64,000 bases of DNA from Sinosporangium album (GTDB taxonomy: Bacteria; Actinomycetota; Actinomycetes; Streptosporangiales; Streptosporangiaceae): NCBI RefSeq assembly GCF_900100605.1, contig NZ_FNCN01000003.1, forward strand, positions 1 through 64,000. The letters run 5' to 3'. Every line of letters begins with the position of its first letter. The first letter of the stretch is position 1. Both the position numbers and the translations under genes were made by a program. Under the pieces are notes generated by a model. The model worked only from the letters and a program-made list of their open reading frames with translations, was not told the DNA's origin and searched no databases. Below are positions 16,121-24,472 of this stretch, in pieces.

Positions 16121-17023
16121 GTGTCCTCACTGAACGAACACGACGGCCCCAGCCCGGCGAACCTGGTGGCCACCGTACGGGCCGTGCTGCCCTCGCTGAC
16201 CCCGGCCGCCCAAGCCATCGCCAGATTCATCCTCGACGACCCCGGCATGGTCGCCCGCAGCACCATCACCGAGTTCAGCGCCGTCTCCGGCACCAGCGAA
16301 GCCACCATCGTGCGCACCGCCCGGGCACTCGGCTTCGCCGGCTACTCCCAACTGCGCTTCGCCCTCGCCGCCGCCGTCGCCCACAACACCCCCGAACGCC
16401 TCGTCCCCGGCGACCTCGCCCCCGACGACCCCCTCACCGACGTCATCGCCAAAGTCACCCGCGCCGAATCCCAAGCCCTCGCCGACACCGCCGCCCAACT
16501 ATCCCCCGACACCCTCGGCGCCATCGTCGACGCCGCCGTCACCGCCCGCCGCATCGACGTCTACGGCGTCGGCGCCTCCGGCCTCGTCGCCGTCGACATG
16601 GCCCAGAAACTCATGCGCATCGGCCTGTCCGGCCACTCCTACACCGACGCCCACCTCGCCCTCACCGGCGCCGCCCTCGCCCGCCCCGGCGACCTCATCG
16701 TCGGCGTCAGCTGCACCGGCGAAACCCCCGACGTCATCCTCCCCGTCAAACTCGCCCGCGACGGCGGCGCCACCACCGTCGCCATCACCAACAACCCCCG
16801 CTCCACCCTCGCCGCCCTCGCCGACCACGTCCTCGTCTCCGCCGGCCGCGAGACCGCCTTCCGCCCCGGCGCCCTCGCCAGCCGCATCAGCCAGCTCCTC
16901 ATCGTCGACTGCATCTTCGTCGGCATCGCCCAACGCACCTTCGAAACCTCCGACGCCGCCCTCCGCGCCACCCGCCAAGCCCTCGCCACCTACTTAGGCG
17001 AATCCCGCCGCCGCGTGAAATAA
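16121..17023 (+). CDS. RpiR/MurR family regulator with SIS domain
   Basis: This 300-aa regulator has an N-terminal HTH_6 domain (residues 15-90; ITEFSAVSGTSEATIVRTAR is the recognition region) and a SIS sugar-phosphate isomerase fold (about 115-260; DVYGVGASGLVAVDMAQKL, then VGVSCTGETPD). In this context MurNAc-6-P, made by AnmK or the kinase and destroyed by MurQ, is the likely ligand. The GTG at 16121 follows GAGGAGGGG. It is downstream of nagZ, which it probably controls with the GHL10, murQ and importer genes through the GAAAGTTAC-like motif. Third positions are almost all C, stronger than in neighbouring genes. Confidence 0.92.
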   Translation: MSSLNEHDGPSPANLVATVRAVLPSLTPAAQAIARFILDDPGMVARSTITEFSAVSGTSEATIVRTARALGFAGYSQLRFALAAAVAHNTPERLVPGDLAPDDPLTDVIAKVTRAESQALADTAAQLSPDTLGAIVDAAVTARRIDVYGVGASGLVAVDMAQKLMRIGLSGHSYTDAHLALTGAALARPGDLIVGVSCTGETPDVILPVKLARDGGATTVAITNNPRSTLAALADHVLVSAGRETAFRPGALASRISQLLIVDCIFVGIAQRTFETSDAALRATRQALATYLGESRRRVK

Positions 17024-17341
17024 CCCTCTCCGGGGACGGGGGCATCTCCGCTGCCCTCGACTTGTTGTGCACGTTGTTTGCGGGCCTGGGCGAGAAGTCG
17101 TTCGGCGCCCGCCTCGATCACGGAGGGGGCGACCCCGGCCGCATGTAGCTGTCGCTCCACATCCAGCTAATCTCCTGGTGTCCTTCTAGGCACGTCAGCT
17201 CCTCATCATGAGTCGTGTAGTGCATGTATATCCGATAGCCGGGTCTCCGACGGTAGGAGTCCGATGAGGTGTCGACGATGTAGCCGGGCCTGCGTCGTAC
17301 GACGGACGGGTTTTGTCGGTGGCGTTCCCTAGGGTGGGCGC
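17024..17341. other. Intergenic stretch with possible degraded coding sequence
   Basis: No intact gene. On the minus strand between about 17150 and 17040 a short frame reads VERQLHAAGVAPSVIEAGAE and then RLLAQARKQRAQQ, which looks like real alpha-helical protein but has no supported start context or family. It may be a leftover of a small (antitoxin-like) gene; this is weak. Confidence 0.3.
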
Positions 17342-17767
17342 ATGGCTTACGACGTGCAGATCTGCATCGACTCCGGTGACCCCCACGTGCTGGCCGACTG
17401 GTGGGCGGAGGCGCTCGGGTGGGAGGTCGAGTCGCAGGACGAGGCGTTCATCCGCGACATGATCGCCAAGGGCCACGCCTCCGAGGCGGACACGGTTGTC
17501 CACAGGGGTGAGTTGCGCTGGAAGCCAGGCGTGGCGATCCGCAACCCCGGCTCACCGCGGGTGCTGTTCCAGCTGGTGCCGGAGAAGAAGACGGTGAAGA
17601 ACCGGGTCCACCTCGACATCAGGGTGGGAGCCGAGAAGATCGAGGCCGAAGTCGAGCGGCTCGTGGCCAAGGGGGCCACCGTCCTCCACCACGGTCGCCA
17701 GGGGCCCCACTCCTGGATCACCATCGCCGACCCCGAGGGCAACGAGCTCTGCGTCTGCTCGGATTGA
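17342..17767 (+). CDS. VOC family protein (glyoxalase-like domain)
   Basis: This 141-aa cytosolic protein has the paired beta-alpha-beta-beta-beta modules of the vicinal-oxygen-chelate fold. It opens with VQICIDSGDPHVLADWWAEAL and closes with WITIADPEGNELCVCSD, the usual first and last strands of the actinobacterial glyoxalase-like (PF18029-type) group. Metal ligand positions are not obvious, so it may be a binding or resistance protein rather than a dioxygenase or glyoxalase. The ATG at 17342 has GGGTGGG upstream. It stands alone at the left edge of the disturbed stretch between murR and the serine hydrolase. Confidence 0.88.
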   Translation: MAYDVQICIDSGDPHVLADWWAEALGWEVESQDEAFIRDMIAKGHASEADTVVHRGELRWKPGVAIRNPGSPRVLFQLVPEKKTVKNRVHLDIRVGAEKIEAEVERLVAKGATVLHHGRQGPHSWITIADPEGNELCVCSD

Positions 17768-17996
17768 CGGCACCGGCTCGCGGTGGCTGACGTCGTACGC
17801 CACCGCCATGCTTCTTGCCGTCGATTCCTGTGATGACTCGGAGCGGGGGGCGGAGGTCCAACTGATCGCCTTCCGAGATGTTTACCGGAAGGCGGCCCCA
17901 AAGAGAACCGCTGTAATAGCAAGGAGCATCCTCGAGCACTGTCTCTGGTATTTTGTGCGTCCAGGCGGGGCGCCGAACGTGACCGTCGTGGACGGT

Positions 17997-18116
17997 GTTC
18001 AAACCGACCAGCACGGTGAGCGGGCCCAGCGCGACATCGCATGAGGCGATGGATTTGAAGTCGCGGATGCGAAGCCGGGTGACGAACGGGCTCGCGGATA
18101 CCGGTTCCGTGCTCAT
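17997..18116 (-). pseudogene. 5' fragment of an AAA ATPase gene, cut at the Walker A motif
   Basis: From an ATG at 18116 the minus strand encodes MSTEPVSAS, FVTRLRIRDFKSIASCD and VALGPLTVLVGLN. This is the N-terminal strand pair of SMC/OLD-like ATPases, which should continue into GxGKSN. Instead it switches to unrelated residues (TVHDGHV). Only ~40 codons survive. No Walker B or signature motif follows. Confidence 0.75.
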
Positions 18117-18453
18117 GGGATGTCGACTTCCCGGCCGGAGCTCGGTGACGCGTCCGATTGGCCCGTGATTGTCACGCCTGTCGCCTTCCTTGAGCAGATC
18201 GTCGTGATCCGCGAGACCGGCGCCCAACCAGGCCGTCACCTGCGTTGAGCGGCCAAGTTCGCTCCTCGACGTGGTGAAACCGCGACCCACGATATCAAGA
18301 TCGATTCTTCGTGACTTCGAAGGTCTCAACCCGAAGGCGTCGGGCTTCAATCGGCGAAGGGGGGAGAGGCGCTGTAAGTGCATGGGCTAGGCCCTTTGGG
18401 GTTCCTCGCTCGCCACGTTCTATTTATGGCCGATCTGATTTATTCGGGTGGCG

Positions 18454-18540
18454 TCAGCCGGCCAGGCGTAGGTCGTCGGTGGCTACGGCGTGGCGGAGGG
18501 GTCGGATGCCGGGGCGGTCGCGGAGGAGGTGGGCGTTGGT
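18454..18540 (-). pseudogene. Truncated duplicate of the serine-hydrolase 3' end
   Basis: Read on the minus strand it encodes HLLRDRPGIRPLRHAVATDD plus LRLAG and a stop, matching the last ~29 residues of the serine hydrolase (HPLRDRPGIRSLRHAVATHA plus LRLAG). The matching DNA in the intact gene is 20269-20355, in the same orientation. The amidase gene and an IS110 remnant lie between the two copies. Confidence 0.9.
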
Positions 18541-18661
18541 GTCCGCTATCTGGGCCGGCGTCTCGATATATGGGCGGCTGAAGCAGGCCGTAAACGCAAG
18601 ACTGCAATTTTGTGACCGTGCGCCCTAGATTCCTCGGCACGGCAAACGAAGAAGGGGCGCA

Positions 18662-20080
18662 ATGTCGGAAATATGGGAGATGTCCGCCTGGGAATTGGCG
18701 CGGCAGATCCAGGCTCGCACGGTGTCGAGCCGTGAGGTGGTCGAGGCGCATCTGCGGCGGATCGCGGAGGTCAACCCCCGGGTGAACGCGGTCACGGTCG
18801 TCCTGGCCGAGGAGGCGCTGCAGGCGGCGGATGCGGCGGACCGGGCCCTGGGCTCGGGCACGCCGGTCGGTCCGCTGTGCGGGGTTCCGGTGACCGTGAA
18901 GGAGAATGTCGACCTCGAGGGATCGGCCACGACGCTGGGCATCGTCCCGCTGCGCGATGCGGTCGCCGCCGCGGACGCGCCGCACATCGCCGAGCTGCGC
19001 GCGGCTGGGGCCATCCCGATCGGGCGGACCAACATGCCGGAGTTCGGCATGCGCTGGCACACCGACAACGAGTTGCGCGGCGCCACCCGTAACCCGTGGT
19101 CGGCCTCGCACACGCCCGGCGGCTCCAGCGGCGGCGACGCCGTGGCCGTGGCGACCGGTATGGCGGCGCTGGGGCTGGGCAACGACGGGAGCGGCTCGCT
19201 GCGCTGGCCCGCCCAGTGCTGCGGTGTCGCCGCGTTGAAGCCGTCGCTAGGGCGTGTGGCCCAGGTCGGTCTGCCGGCCGGCGCGGGTGATCCGCCGCGG
19301 CCGACGCCGTTCGGGTTCCAGCTGCTGGCCGTGCACGGGCCGATCGCCCGGAGCGTTCGGGACCTGCGTCTGGCCTTCACACATATGTGCGCGGACCATG
19401 GCGGGGATCCCTGGCACGCGCCGGTACCCCTGGACGGTCCCCCGGTTCCCGCACCCGTGCGGGTCTGGCTCGCCACCGACCCGGACGGCCCCGATCTGGA
19501 CCCTGGCGTGGCGGACGCCCTGCGCCAGGCGGCGGAGCGGCTGTCCGACGCGGGGTATGTCGTGACGGAGGGCCGGGCCCCGGCCCTGGTGCGGGCCGGT
19601 GAGATCTACACGCAACTCTTGTCCGCCTACGGCCGGGTGCACGAAGTGCAGCCGCCGGTCGAGTCGGTGGCTTCCGAGGGGTTCATCCGTTTCTGGGCGG
19701 AGTACGAGCCGCACTGGAAGCAGGCGGCCGGCCAGGCGGCCTTCGATCCCATGATGGAACGCGCCGTGATCGCGCGTGCCTGGATGGCGTGGATGAGCCA
19801 GGCTCCGCTCGTCCTCGCGCCGATCTGCACCAGTCCGGCCTTCGCCGTGGGGGCCGACCTCGACGCCGACCGGCTCGCTCGGTGGCCGGCGTCCCTGCGC
19901 ATGGCGTGGACCGCCAACCTTCTGGGGCTTCCAGCGGTGGCCGTCCCGACGGGCGTGGCCGAGGGGCTGCCTCAGGGCGTTCAGATCATCGGGCCGCGCT
20001 TCCGCGAGGACCTATGCCTGGACGCCGCCGAGGCGATCGAGGCCCGCACTCCTGCGCTGACCCCGATCACCCCGCGCTAG
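18662..20080 (+). CDS. Amidase (amidase signature family)
   Basis: This 472-aa cytosolic amide hydrolase has the Ser-cisSer-Lys triad. The Lys is in VPVTVKENVD (about residue 80), the cis-Ser and nucleophile region is TPGGSSGGDAVAVATG (about 150-165), and the nucleophile Ser lies in GNDGSGSLRWPA (about 178-189). The substrate is unknown; the family includes acetamidase-like and aryl-amidase enzymes. The ATG at 18662 is preceded by AAGGGG. It is flanked by an 87-bp direct repeat of the serine-hydrolase 3' end and followed by an IS110-type transposase remnant, so it is probably an acquired gene inside the recycling locus. Confidence 0.93.
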   Translation: MSEIWEMSAWELARQIQARTVSSREVVEAHLRRIAEVNPRVNAVTVVLAEEALQAADAADRALGSGTPVGPLCGVPVTVKENVDLEGSATTLGIVPLRDAVAAADAPHIAELRAAGAIPIGRTNMPEFGMRWHTDNELRGATRNPWSASHTPGGSSGGDAVAVATGMAALGLGNDGSGSLRWPAQCCGVAALKPSLGRVAQVGLPAGAGDPPRPTPFGFQLLAVHGPIARSVRDLRLAFTHMCADHGGDPWHAPVPLDGPPVPAPVRVWLATDPDGPDLDPGVADALRQAAERLSDAGYVVTEGRAPALVRAGEIYTQLLSAYGRVHEVQPPVESVASEGFIRFWAEYEPHWKQAAGQAAFDPMMERAVIARAWMAWMSQAPLVLAPICTSPAFAVGADLDADRLARWPASLRMAWTANLLGLPAVAVPTGVAEGLPQGVQIIGPRFREDLCLDAAEAIEARTPALTPITPR

Positions 20081-20100
20081 CCGCCGGGAGGGCCCATCGG

Positions 20101-20265
20101 GCGCGGCACAGACCGCGCAGGAAGCTCCGCAATCCGCCAATACCGAGATCGCCGCATTGGAAGGGCAGGGCGAGGCTCATTTCGGTCGGCACCCGGACGC
20201 TGAGCTCACCCTGAGCCAGGCCGGCATCGGCGTGATCCTCAGCGCCCGGGTGCTCGCGGAGTTCG
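20101..20265 (+). pseudogene. IS110-family transposase fragment
   Basis: The plus strand reads TEIAALEGQGEAHFGRHPDA, then ELTLSQAGIGVILSARVLAEF, the segment just before the C-terminal (transposase_20) domain of IS110/IS116/IS902 transposases. There is no start and both ends are missing; the frame runs directly into the antisense of the serine-hydrolase 3' end at about 20265. Confidence 0.8.
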
Positions 20266-20268
20266 AGC

Positions 20269-21369
20269 TCAGCCGGCCAGGCGTAGGGCGTGGGTGGCTA
20301 CGGCGTGGCGGAGGGAGCGGATGCCGGGGCGGTCACGGAGGGGGTGGACGTTGTTGGTCAGCAGGATGACGGTGAGGGCGCGGACCGGGTCGATGACGAG
20401 GGAGGTGCCGGTGAAGCCGGAGTGGCCGTAGGCGGTGGTGAGGGGGCCGACGATGGCGGGGTCGCCGAGGCGGAAGCCGAGGGCTTGGCGGTAGGGGGCG
20501 CCTTCGGCGCCGTGGTCGCGGGTCATCTCGGCGACGCTGTCGGGGGTGAGGAGGGGGGCGCCGCCGGTGCGGAGGGCTTCGGCGAAGGTGAGGAGGTCGT
20601 CGGCGGTGGAGAAGAGGCCGGCGTGGCCGGCGACGCCGCCGAGGCCGTAGGCGGTTTCGTCGTGCACTTCTCCGCGGACGCAGCCGGTGCCGGGGCGTTC
20701 GATTCTGTGTTCTGTGGCGACGATCCGGGACAGGCTGAAGGCGCTGGGCCGGTAGAAGGTGTCGTTGAGGCCCAAGGGGCGGGTGATCCGCTTGTGGACG
20801 AGGTCGTCGAGGGGGGCTTTTCCGGCGAGTTCGGCGACTCGGCCGGCGGTGACCATGCCGACGTCGGAGTAGAGGTGGGTGTGGCCGAGGGGGTTGACCG
20901 GCTCGGTGGACAGCACGCGTTCGAGGCGTTTCGCGTGGATGTCGGGGCCGCCGCCGGGGATCTCCTTGTCGGCTCGGCGGCTGGGCGGGAGGCCGGCGGT
21001 GTGGGTGAGCAGGTGGCGGAGGGTGGTTTGGGGGTGGCCGCCGTATCCGTTGAGGAGCCAGGTGGAGACGGGCGTGTCCAGGTCGAGCCCGCCGTCCTCG
21101 ACAAGCGACATGATCACGGTGGTGGTGAAGAGCTTGGTGATCGAGGCGAGGTCGAAGATCGCGTCTCGGCCGGCGGGGGGCCTGATGGGGAGGAGCTCTT
21201 CGGAGGCGCCCGCGAAGCGCACGATCTCGCCGACGGCCGCGGAGGCGGCCACCTTGCCGTCCACGGCGATCAACGCCACCGCCGCCGAGCACACTTTCGG
21301 TACGGCGTTGGCCAGCAATGCCGCGAGCGCGGCGGAATCCTGATGCGCGGTGGTCGATTTATCGGTCAC
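20269..21369 (-). CDS. Serine hydrolase (class C beta-lactamase/PBP-like)
   Basis: This 366-aa penicillin-binding-fold hydrolase has SxxK as SITK (LASITKLFTT, about residues 76-85), Tyr as YSDVG (about 168), and the third motif as YGHSGFTG (about 312-319). Such proteins act as D-Ala-D-Ala carboxypeptidases, esterases or amide hydrolases. No clear signal peptide is present, so a cytosolic role on recycled wall peptides is possible. The start is the codon at 21369. It lies 170 bp downstream of murQ on the same strand. Its last ~87 bp are duplicated at 18454-18540. Confidence 0.9.
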   Translation of the reverse strand: MTDKSTTAHQDSAALAALLANAVPKVCSAAVALIAVDGKVAASAAVGEIVRFAGASEELLPIRPPAGRDAIFDLASITKLFTTTVIMSLVEDGGLDLDTPVSTWLLNGYGGHPQTTLRHLLTHTAGLPPSRRADKEIPGGGPDIHAKRLERVLSTEPVNPLGHTHLYSDVGMVTAGRVAELAGKAPLDDLVHKRITRPLGLNDTFYRPSAFSLSRIVATEHRIERPGTGCVRGEVHDETAYGLGGVAGHAGLFSTADDLLTFAEALRTGGAPLLTPDSVAEMTRDHGAEGAPYRQALGFRLGDPAIVGPLTTAYGHSGFTGTSLVIDPVRALTVILLTNNVHPLRDRPGIRSLRHAVATHALRLAG

Positions 21370-21539
21370 GTCACCCTCGTCACGCTAGTCGGCGGCGGCG
21401 CCGGGGCCCAGGCTGTACGGTGACCCGGCGGTCGTGCTCGGGCCCGTGTGCGGGTGGGACGGGCCGTGGTCAAGGATTCCCAGGGAAACCACGACAAATC
21501 CCGGCAAGTCATCCAAACTCCCCGCACTCCCGGCCGGGC

Positions 21540-22457
21540 TCAGGCGCGCTGGGCCTTCTCGGACGCGAGGACGGCGTCCAGGTTGTCGCCGTGGGCGGCG
21601 AGGAGGGTGCGGGCGGCGTCCGCGTCGAGCCCGTGGCGGATCACGACGACGGCCACCTTGACCTGCCAGTCGGCGGCCTCCAGGGCCGCGCGGGCCGCAG
21701 GCTGGCCGGCGCCGGTGATCTGGGTGACGAGCCGGGTGGCGCGGTCGGTCAGCTTGGAGTTGACGGGGGAGACCTCGATCATGCTGTTGCCGTACGTGCG
21801 GCCCAGCCTGATCATCGTGATCGTCGAGATCATGTTGAGCACGAGCTTCTGCGCCGTGCCCGCCTTGAGGCGGGTCGAGCCGGTGACGATCTCGGGGCCG
21901 ACGATGACCTCGATGGGGTGCTGCGCGGCGTTGGACACGGGTGTGCCCCTGTTGCACGAGAGGCCGATGGTGAGCGCGCCGCGCCGGGCGGCCTCGTCGA
22001 GGGCGCCGACGACGTAAGGCGCACGCCCGCTGGCGGAGATGCCGACGACGGAGTCGAGCGGGCCGATGTCGCGGTCGGCGATGGCGGCGGCCCCGGCGCC
22101 GGCGTCGTCCTCGGCGCCTTCGACGGATCTGGTCATGGCGGGCAGACCGCCGGCGATGACACCCTGGACGGTTTCCGGCCGGGTGCCGAAGGTCGGCGGG
22201 CATTCGGAGGCGTCGAGCACGGCGAGCCTGCCCGAGGTGCCGGCACCGACGTAGATGAGGCGGCCCCCGCGCTTCATCCGGTCGGCGACGCCGTCGATGG
22301 CGGCGGAGATCTGCGGGATGGCCTGGGCGACGGCGGCCGGCACGGCGGTGTCGGCGTCGTTCATCAGCCGGGCCACCTCTTCGGTGGTGAGCCGGTCGAT
22401 CCCGCTGTAGCGGGGATCGCTCTGCTCGGTGAAGAGTTCGGCGAGTGAGTCAGTCAT
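21540..22457 (-). CDS. murQ: N-acetylmuramic acid 6-phosphate etherase
   Basis: MurQ removes the D-lactyl ether from MurNAc-6-P to give GlcNAc-6-P, the committed step of MurNAc recycling. This 305-aa protein has an N-terminal helix region (TEQSDPRYSGIDRLTTEE) and a SIS domain (about 60-230). Family signatures are YVGAGTSGRLAVLDASECPP (about 70-89), the EGAEDDA catalytic-Glu segment, and GISASGRAPYVVGAL. A C-terminal UBA-like helical domain (about 250-305) is normal. The ATG at 22457 is 15 bases from a GTGAAAATTAC motif. It is read from the same strand as the importer operon, 108 bp after the GNAT stop. Confidence 0.96.
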   Translation of the reverse strand: MTDSLAELFTEQSDPRYSGIDRLTTEEVARLMNDADTAVPAAVAQAIPQISAAIDGVADRMKRGGRLIYVGAGTSGRLAVLDASECPPTFGTRPETVQGVIAGGLPAMTRSVEGAEDDAGAGAAAIADRDIGPLDSVVGISASGRAPYVVGALDEAARRGALTIGLSCNRGTPVSNAAQHPIEVIVGPEIVTGSTRLKAGTAQKLVLNMISTITMIRLGRTYGNSMIEVSPVNSKLTDRATRLVTQITGAGQPAARAALEAADWQVKVAVVVIRHGLDADAARTLLAAHGDNLDAVLASEKAQRA

Positions 22458-22471
22458 GGCTTTCCATGTCG

Positions 22472-22482
22472 GTAATTTTCAC
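22472..22482 (-). promoter_or_regulatory. Candidate MurR site before murQ
   Basis: On the minus strand GTGAAAATTAC lies 15-25 bases upstream of murQ and matches the GAAA(G/A)TTAC consensus seen between the GHL10 gene and nagZ. Confidence 0.45.
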
Positions 22483-22565
22483 TGAATGCTTCTACTGTGC
22501 AAATTATCTTCGAAGTGTGGCGTCATGTCACTCGTGCGCACCGGACTCCACGGCACGCGGAACAC

Positions 22566-23465
22566 TCAGCCGCCTCCCGGAGGGCCGTCCCCCAGGGCGC
22601 GGCTGTAGAGCCAGAACACCCGCTCGGCGCGGGCCGCGACCGCTCGGGAGTAGAACCTGAGCGGTCCCACCCATCCGATCTGCGCCTCGGTCAGCCCCGC
22701 CGTCCGCATGTCGGCCAGGCAGCGGCGCAGCAGGACGCGGCCGATGCCGAGCCCGCGCGCGGCGGGAGCACTCCCCATCGGGCCGAACCACGCGGGCCGC
22801 GACCCCCACGCGGCGAAGCCGAGGATCTCCCCGTCGCGCACCGCGTAGTGGCAGCCCGTGCCGTTCTCGGCCTCCCACGCCCAGGTGTCGTTCCAGTGCC
22901 GGCGCACGAACTCCGCCACTTCGCCGCGCTCACCGGTCGGGGCGGAGATCACGGCCACCTTCGCGTCGGCCAGCCGGGCGATGTCGTCCTCGGTGGACAG
23001 GTCGGCGGTGCTGAGGTCGGCCGTCATGTTCCAGGCGGTCGTGTCCAGCGTGTAGCCGAGGCGCTCGGCCAGGCACGCCGCGGGCGTGTAACGCACGTCG
23101 ATGCCCGGCCAGGCGTAACACGGCGGGTTCCCGGCGAACCTCGCCATCCTCGCCCCCTCCGCCCGCAGCCACTCCTCGGCGGCTTCCACCAGCGCCCGGC
23201 CGCGCCCGGCGCCCTGCGCTGCGGGGTGTACGGCGAGCAGGTCGATGTGGCCGACCGACGGGTCGCGCCCCGACAGCGAGGCGAACACGACACCGGTCAG
23301 GTCGCCGGACAGGCCGCCGGTCGCCAGCGCCGTCCACCGCCGCCCCGCGGGAGGCGCGGCGAGCCGGTCCACCAGCGCGGCGGCCCCCGAGTCCAAGGTC
23401 AGCGCCGCGTCCGCGACCGCGCGCAGCGCGGTCAGGTCGGCGGGCTGTGCCGTACGGATGGTCAC
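22566..23465 (-). CDS. GNAT family N-acetyltransferase (tandem domains)
   Basis: This 299-aa protein has two GNAT folds. The first (about 1-145) has the acetyl-CoA loop in AVHPAAQGAGRGRALVEAA. The second (about 195-285) has a looser loop GSAPAARGLGIGRVLLRRC. It transfers an acyl group to an unknown amine; as the last gene of the wall-fragment importer operon it may act on amino sugars or diamino acids, which is inference. The GTG at 23465 overlaps the TGA of the ABC ATPase (GTGA), so it is translationally coupled. A longer frame to 23573 lies inside the ATPase gene and is not used. Confidence 0.87.
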   Translation of the reverse strand: MTIRTAQPADLTALRAVADAALTLDSGAAALVDRLAAPPAGRRWTALATGGLSGDLTGVVFASLSGRDPSVGHIDLLAVHPAAQGAGRGRALVEAAEEWLRAEGARMARFAGNPPCYAWPGIDVRYTPAACLAERLGYTLDTTAWNMTADLSTADLSTEDDIARLADAKVAVISAPTGERGEVAEFVRRHWNDTWAWEAENGTGCHYAVRDGEILGFAAWGSRPAWFGPMGSAPAARGLGIGRVLLRRCLADMRTAGLTEAQIGWVGPLRFYSRAVAARAERVFWLYSRALGDGPPGGG

Positions 23466-24472
23466 GCGGCCTCCAGCGGCGTCGCCACCACGTTGCGGCG
23501 CTCGGGGTAGAAGCAGGAGTGCTCCTGGGCGAAGCCGCCGGACCGCGCGAGGAGCGGAATCTCGGATGTGCACCTGTCCGTGCTGAACGGGCAGCGCCGG
23601 GCGAACAGGCAGCCGTCATCGGATTTGCTCTCGTCGAGGGCCTCCGTCGGCACGACCCGCTGCTCGCCGGGCCGCTCCAGCCCGTGGAGGACGGGGATGG
23701 CCGACAGCAGCGACTGGGTGTACGGATGGACCGGCGAGGAGATGATCGTCTCGACTTTGCCGCGTTCGACGATCTGGCCGCGGTAGATCACGTACATATC
23801 GCCGTCGCCGCCGATGTAGCGGGCGGTCGCCACGTCGTGCGTGATGAACAGCACGCTCACGCCGAGCCGTTCCCGCAGGTCTTTCAGGAGCGACAGGATG
23901 CCCAGCCGCAGTGACACGTCGATCATCGAGGTGGCCTCGTCGGCGACGAGCATCTCGGGGTCCACCGTCAGCGCGCGGGCGATCACGACGCGCTGCCGCA
24001 TGCCGCCGGAGAGCTGGTGGGGGTAGCGCGGCAGCACATAGCCCGGGTCCAGTCCCACCAGGCTCAGCAGTTCCGCGGCCCGCGTGTCGATCCACGAGCC
24101 GGGCCGGCGGGTCTGCTTGGCCCGCAGGGCCAGCGGCGCGTGCAGCGTCTGGTGGATCGTGCGCGTCGGGTTGAGGGCCGAGTAGGGGTCCTGGTGGATG
24201 AGCTGGATGCGGCGGAAGTACGGCTGGCGCGCCCGCGGCTTCAGCGCCGACATCGCGGTGCCGTCGATGACGATCTCGCCGGAGTCGTAGGTCTCCAGCC
24301 CCGCGATGATCCGGCCGAGCGTCGTCTTGCCGCAGCCCGACTCGCCGATGAACGAGACGGCGCCGCCTTTCTCGATGGAGAAGTCGACCCCGCGCAGCGC
24401 CTTCACCTCGCGGCCGGCCAGCACGCTGCCGCGCTGCTTGAAGGTCTTGACGATCCCGGTTCCCCTGATCAC
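23462..24472 (-). CDS. Peptide-type ABC importer ATPase (DppF/OppF-like)
   Basis: This 336-aa ATPase has Walker A GESGCGKTT (about residues 45-53), Q-loop LIHQDPYSAL, signature LSGGMRQRV, Walker B LVADEA, and H-loop FITHDV. The C-terminal oligopeptide-transporter extension contains CLFARRCPFSTDRC, a Cys cluster typical of OppD/F proteins. In Walker B the residues VADEA keep the catalytic Glu. The start GTG at 24472 overlaps the TGA of the preceding ATPase. It pairs with the other ATPase to drive import of wall peptides or muropeptides (inferred from context). Confidence 0.94.
   Translation of the reverse strand: MIRGTGIVKTFKQRGSVLAGREVKALRGVDFSIEKGGAVSFIGESGCGKTTLGRIIAGLETYDSGEIVIDGTAMSALKPRARQPYFRRIQLIHQDPYSALNPTRTIHQTLHAPLALRAKQTRRPGSWIDTRAAELLSLVGLDPGYVLPRYPHQLSGGMRQRVVIARALTVDPEMLVADEATSMIDVSLRLGILSLLKDLRERLGVSVLFITHDVATARYIGGDGDMYVIYRGQIVERGKVETIISSPVHPYTQSLLSAIPVLHGLERPGEQRVVPTEALDESKSDDGCLFARRCPFSTDRCTSEIPLLARSGGFAQEHSCFYPERRNVVATPLEAA

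Noticed and set aside
17195-17503. Minus-strand 102-codon frame overlapping the VOC gene
   Set aside because: Most of it is antisense to a well-supported VOC protein and its remainder has no family signature.
20101-20265. Active IS110 element
   Set aside because: Only ~55 codons of the transposase remain, with neither the N-terminal DEDD catalytic domain nor ends.
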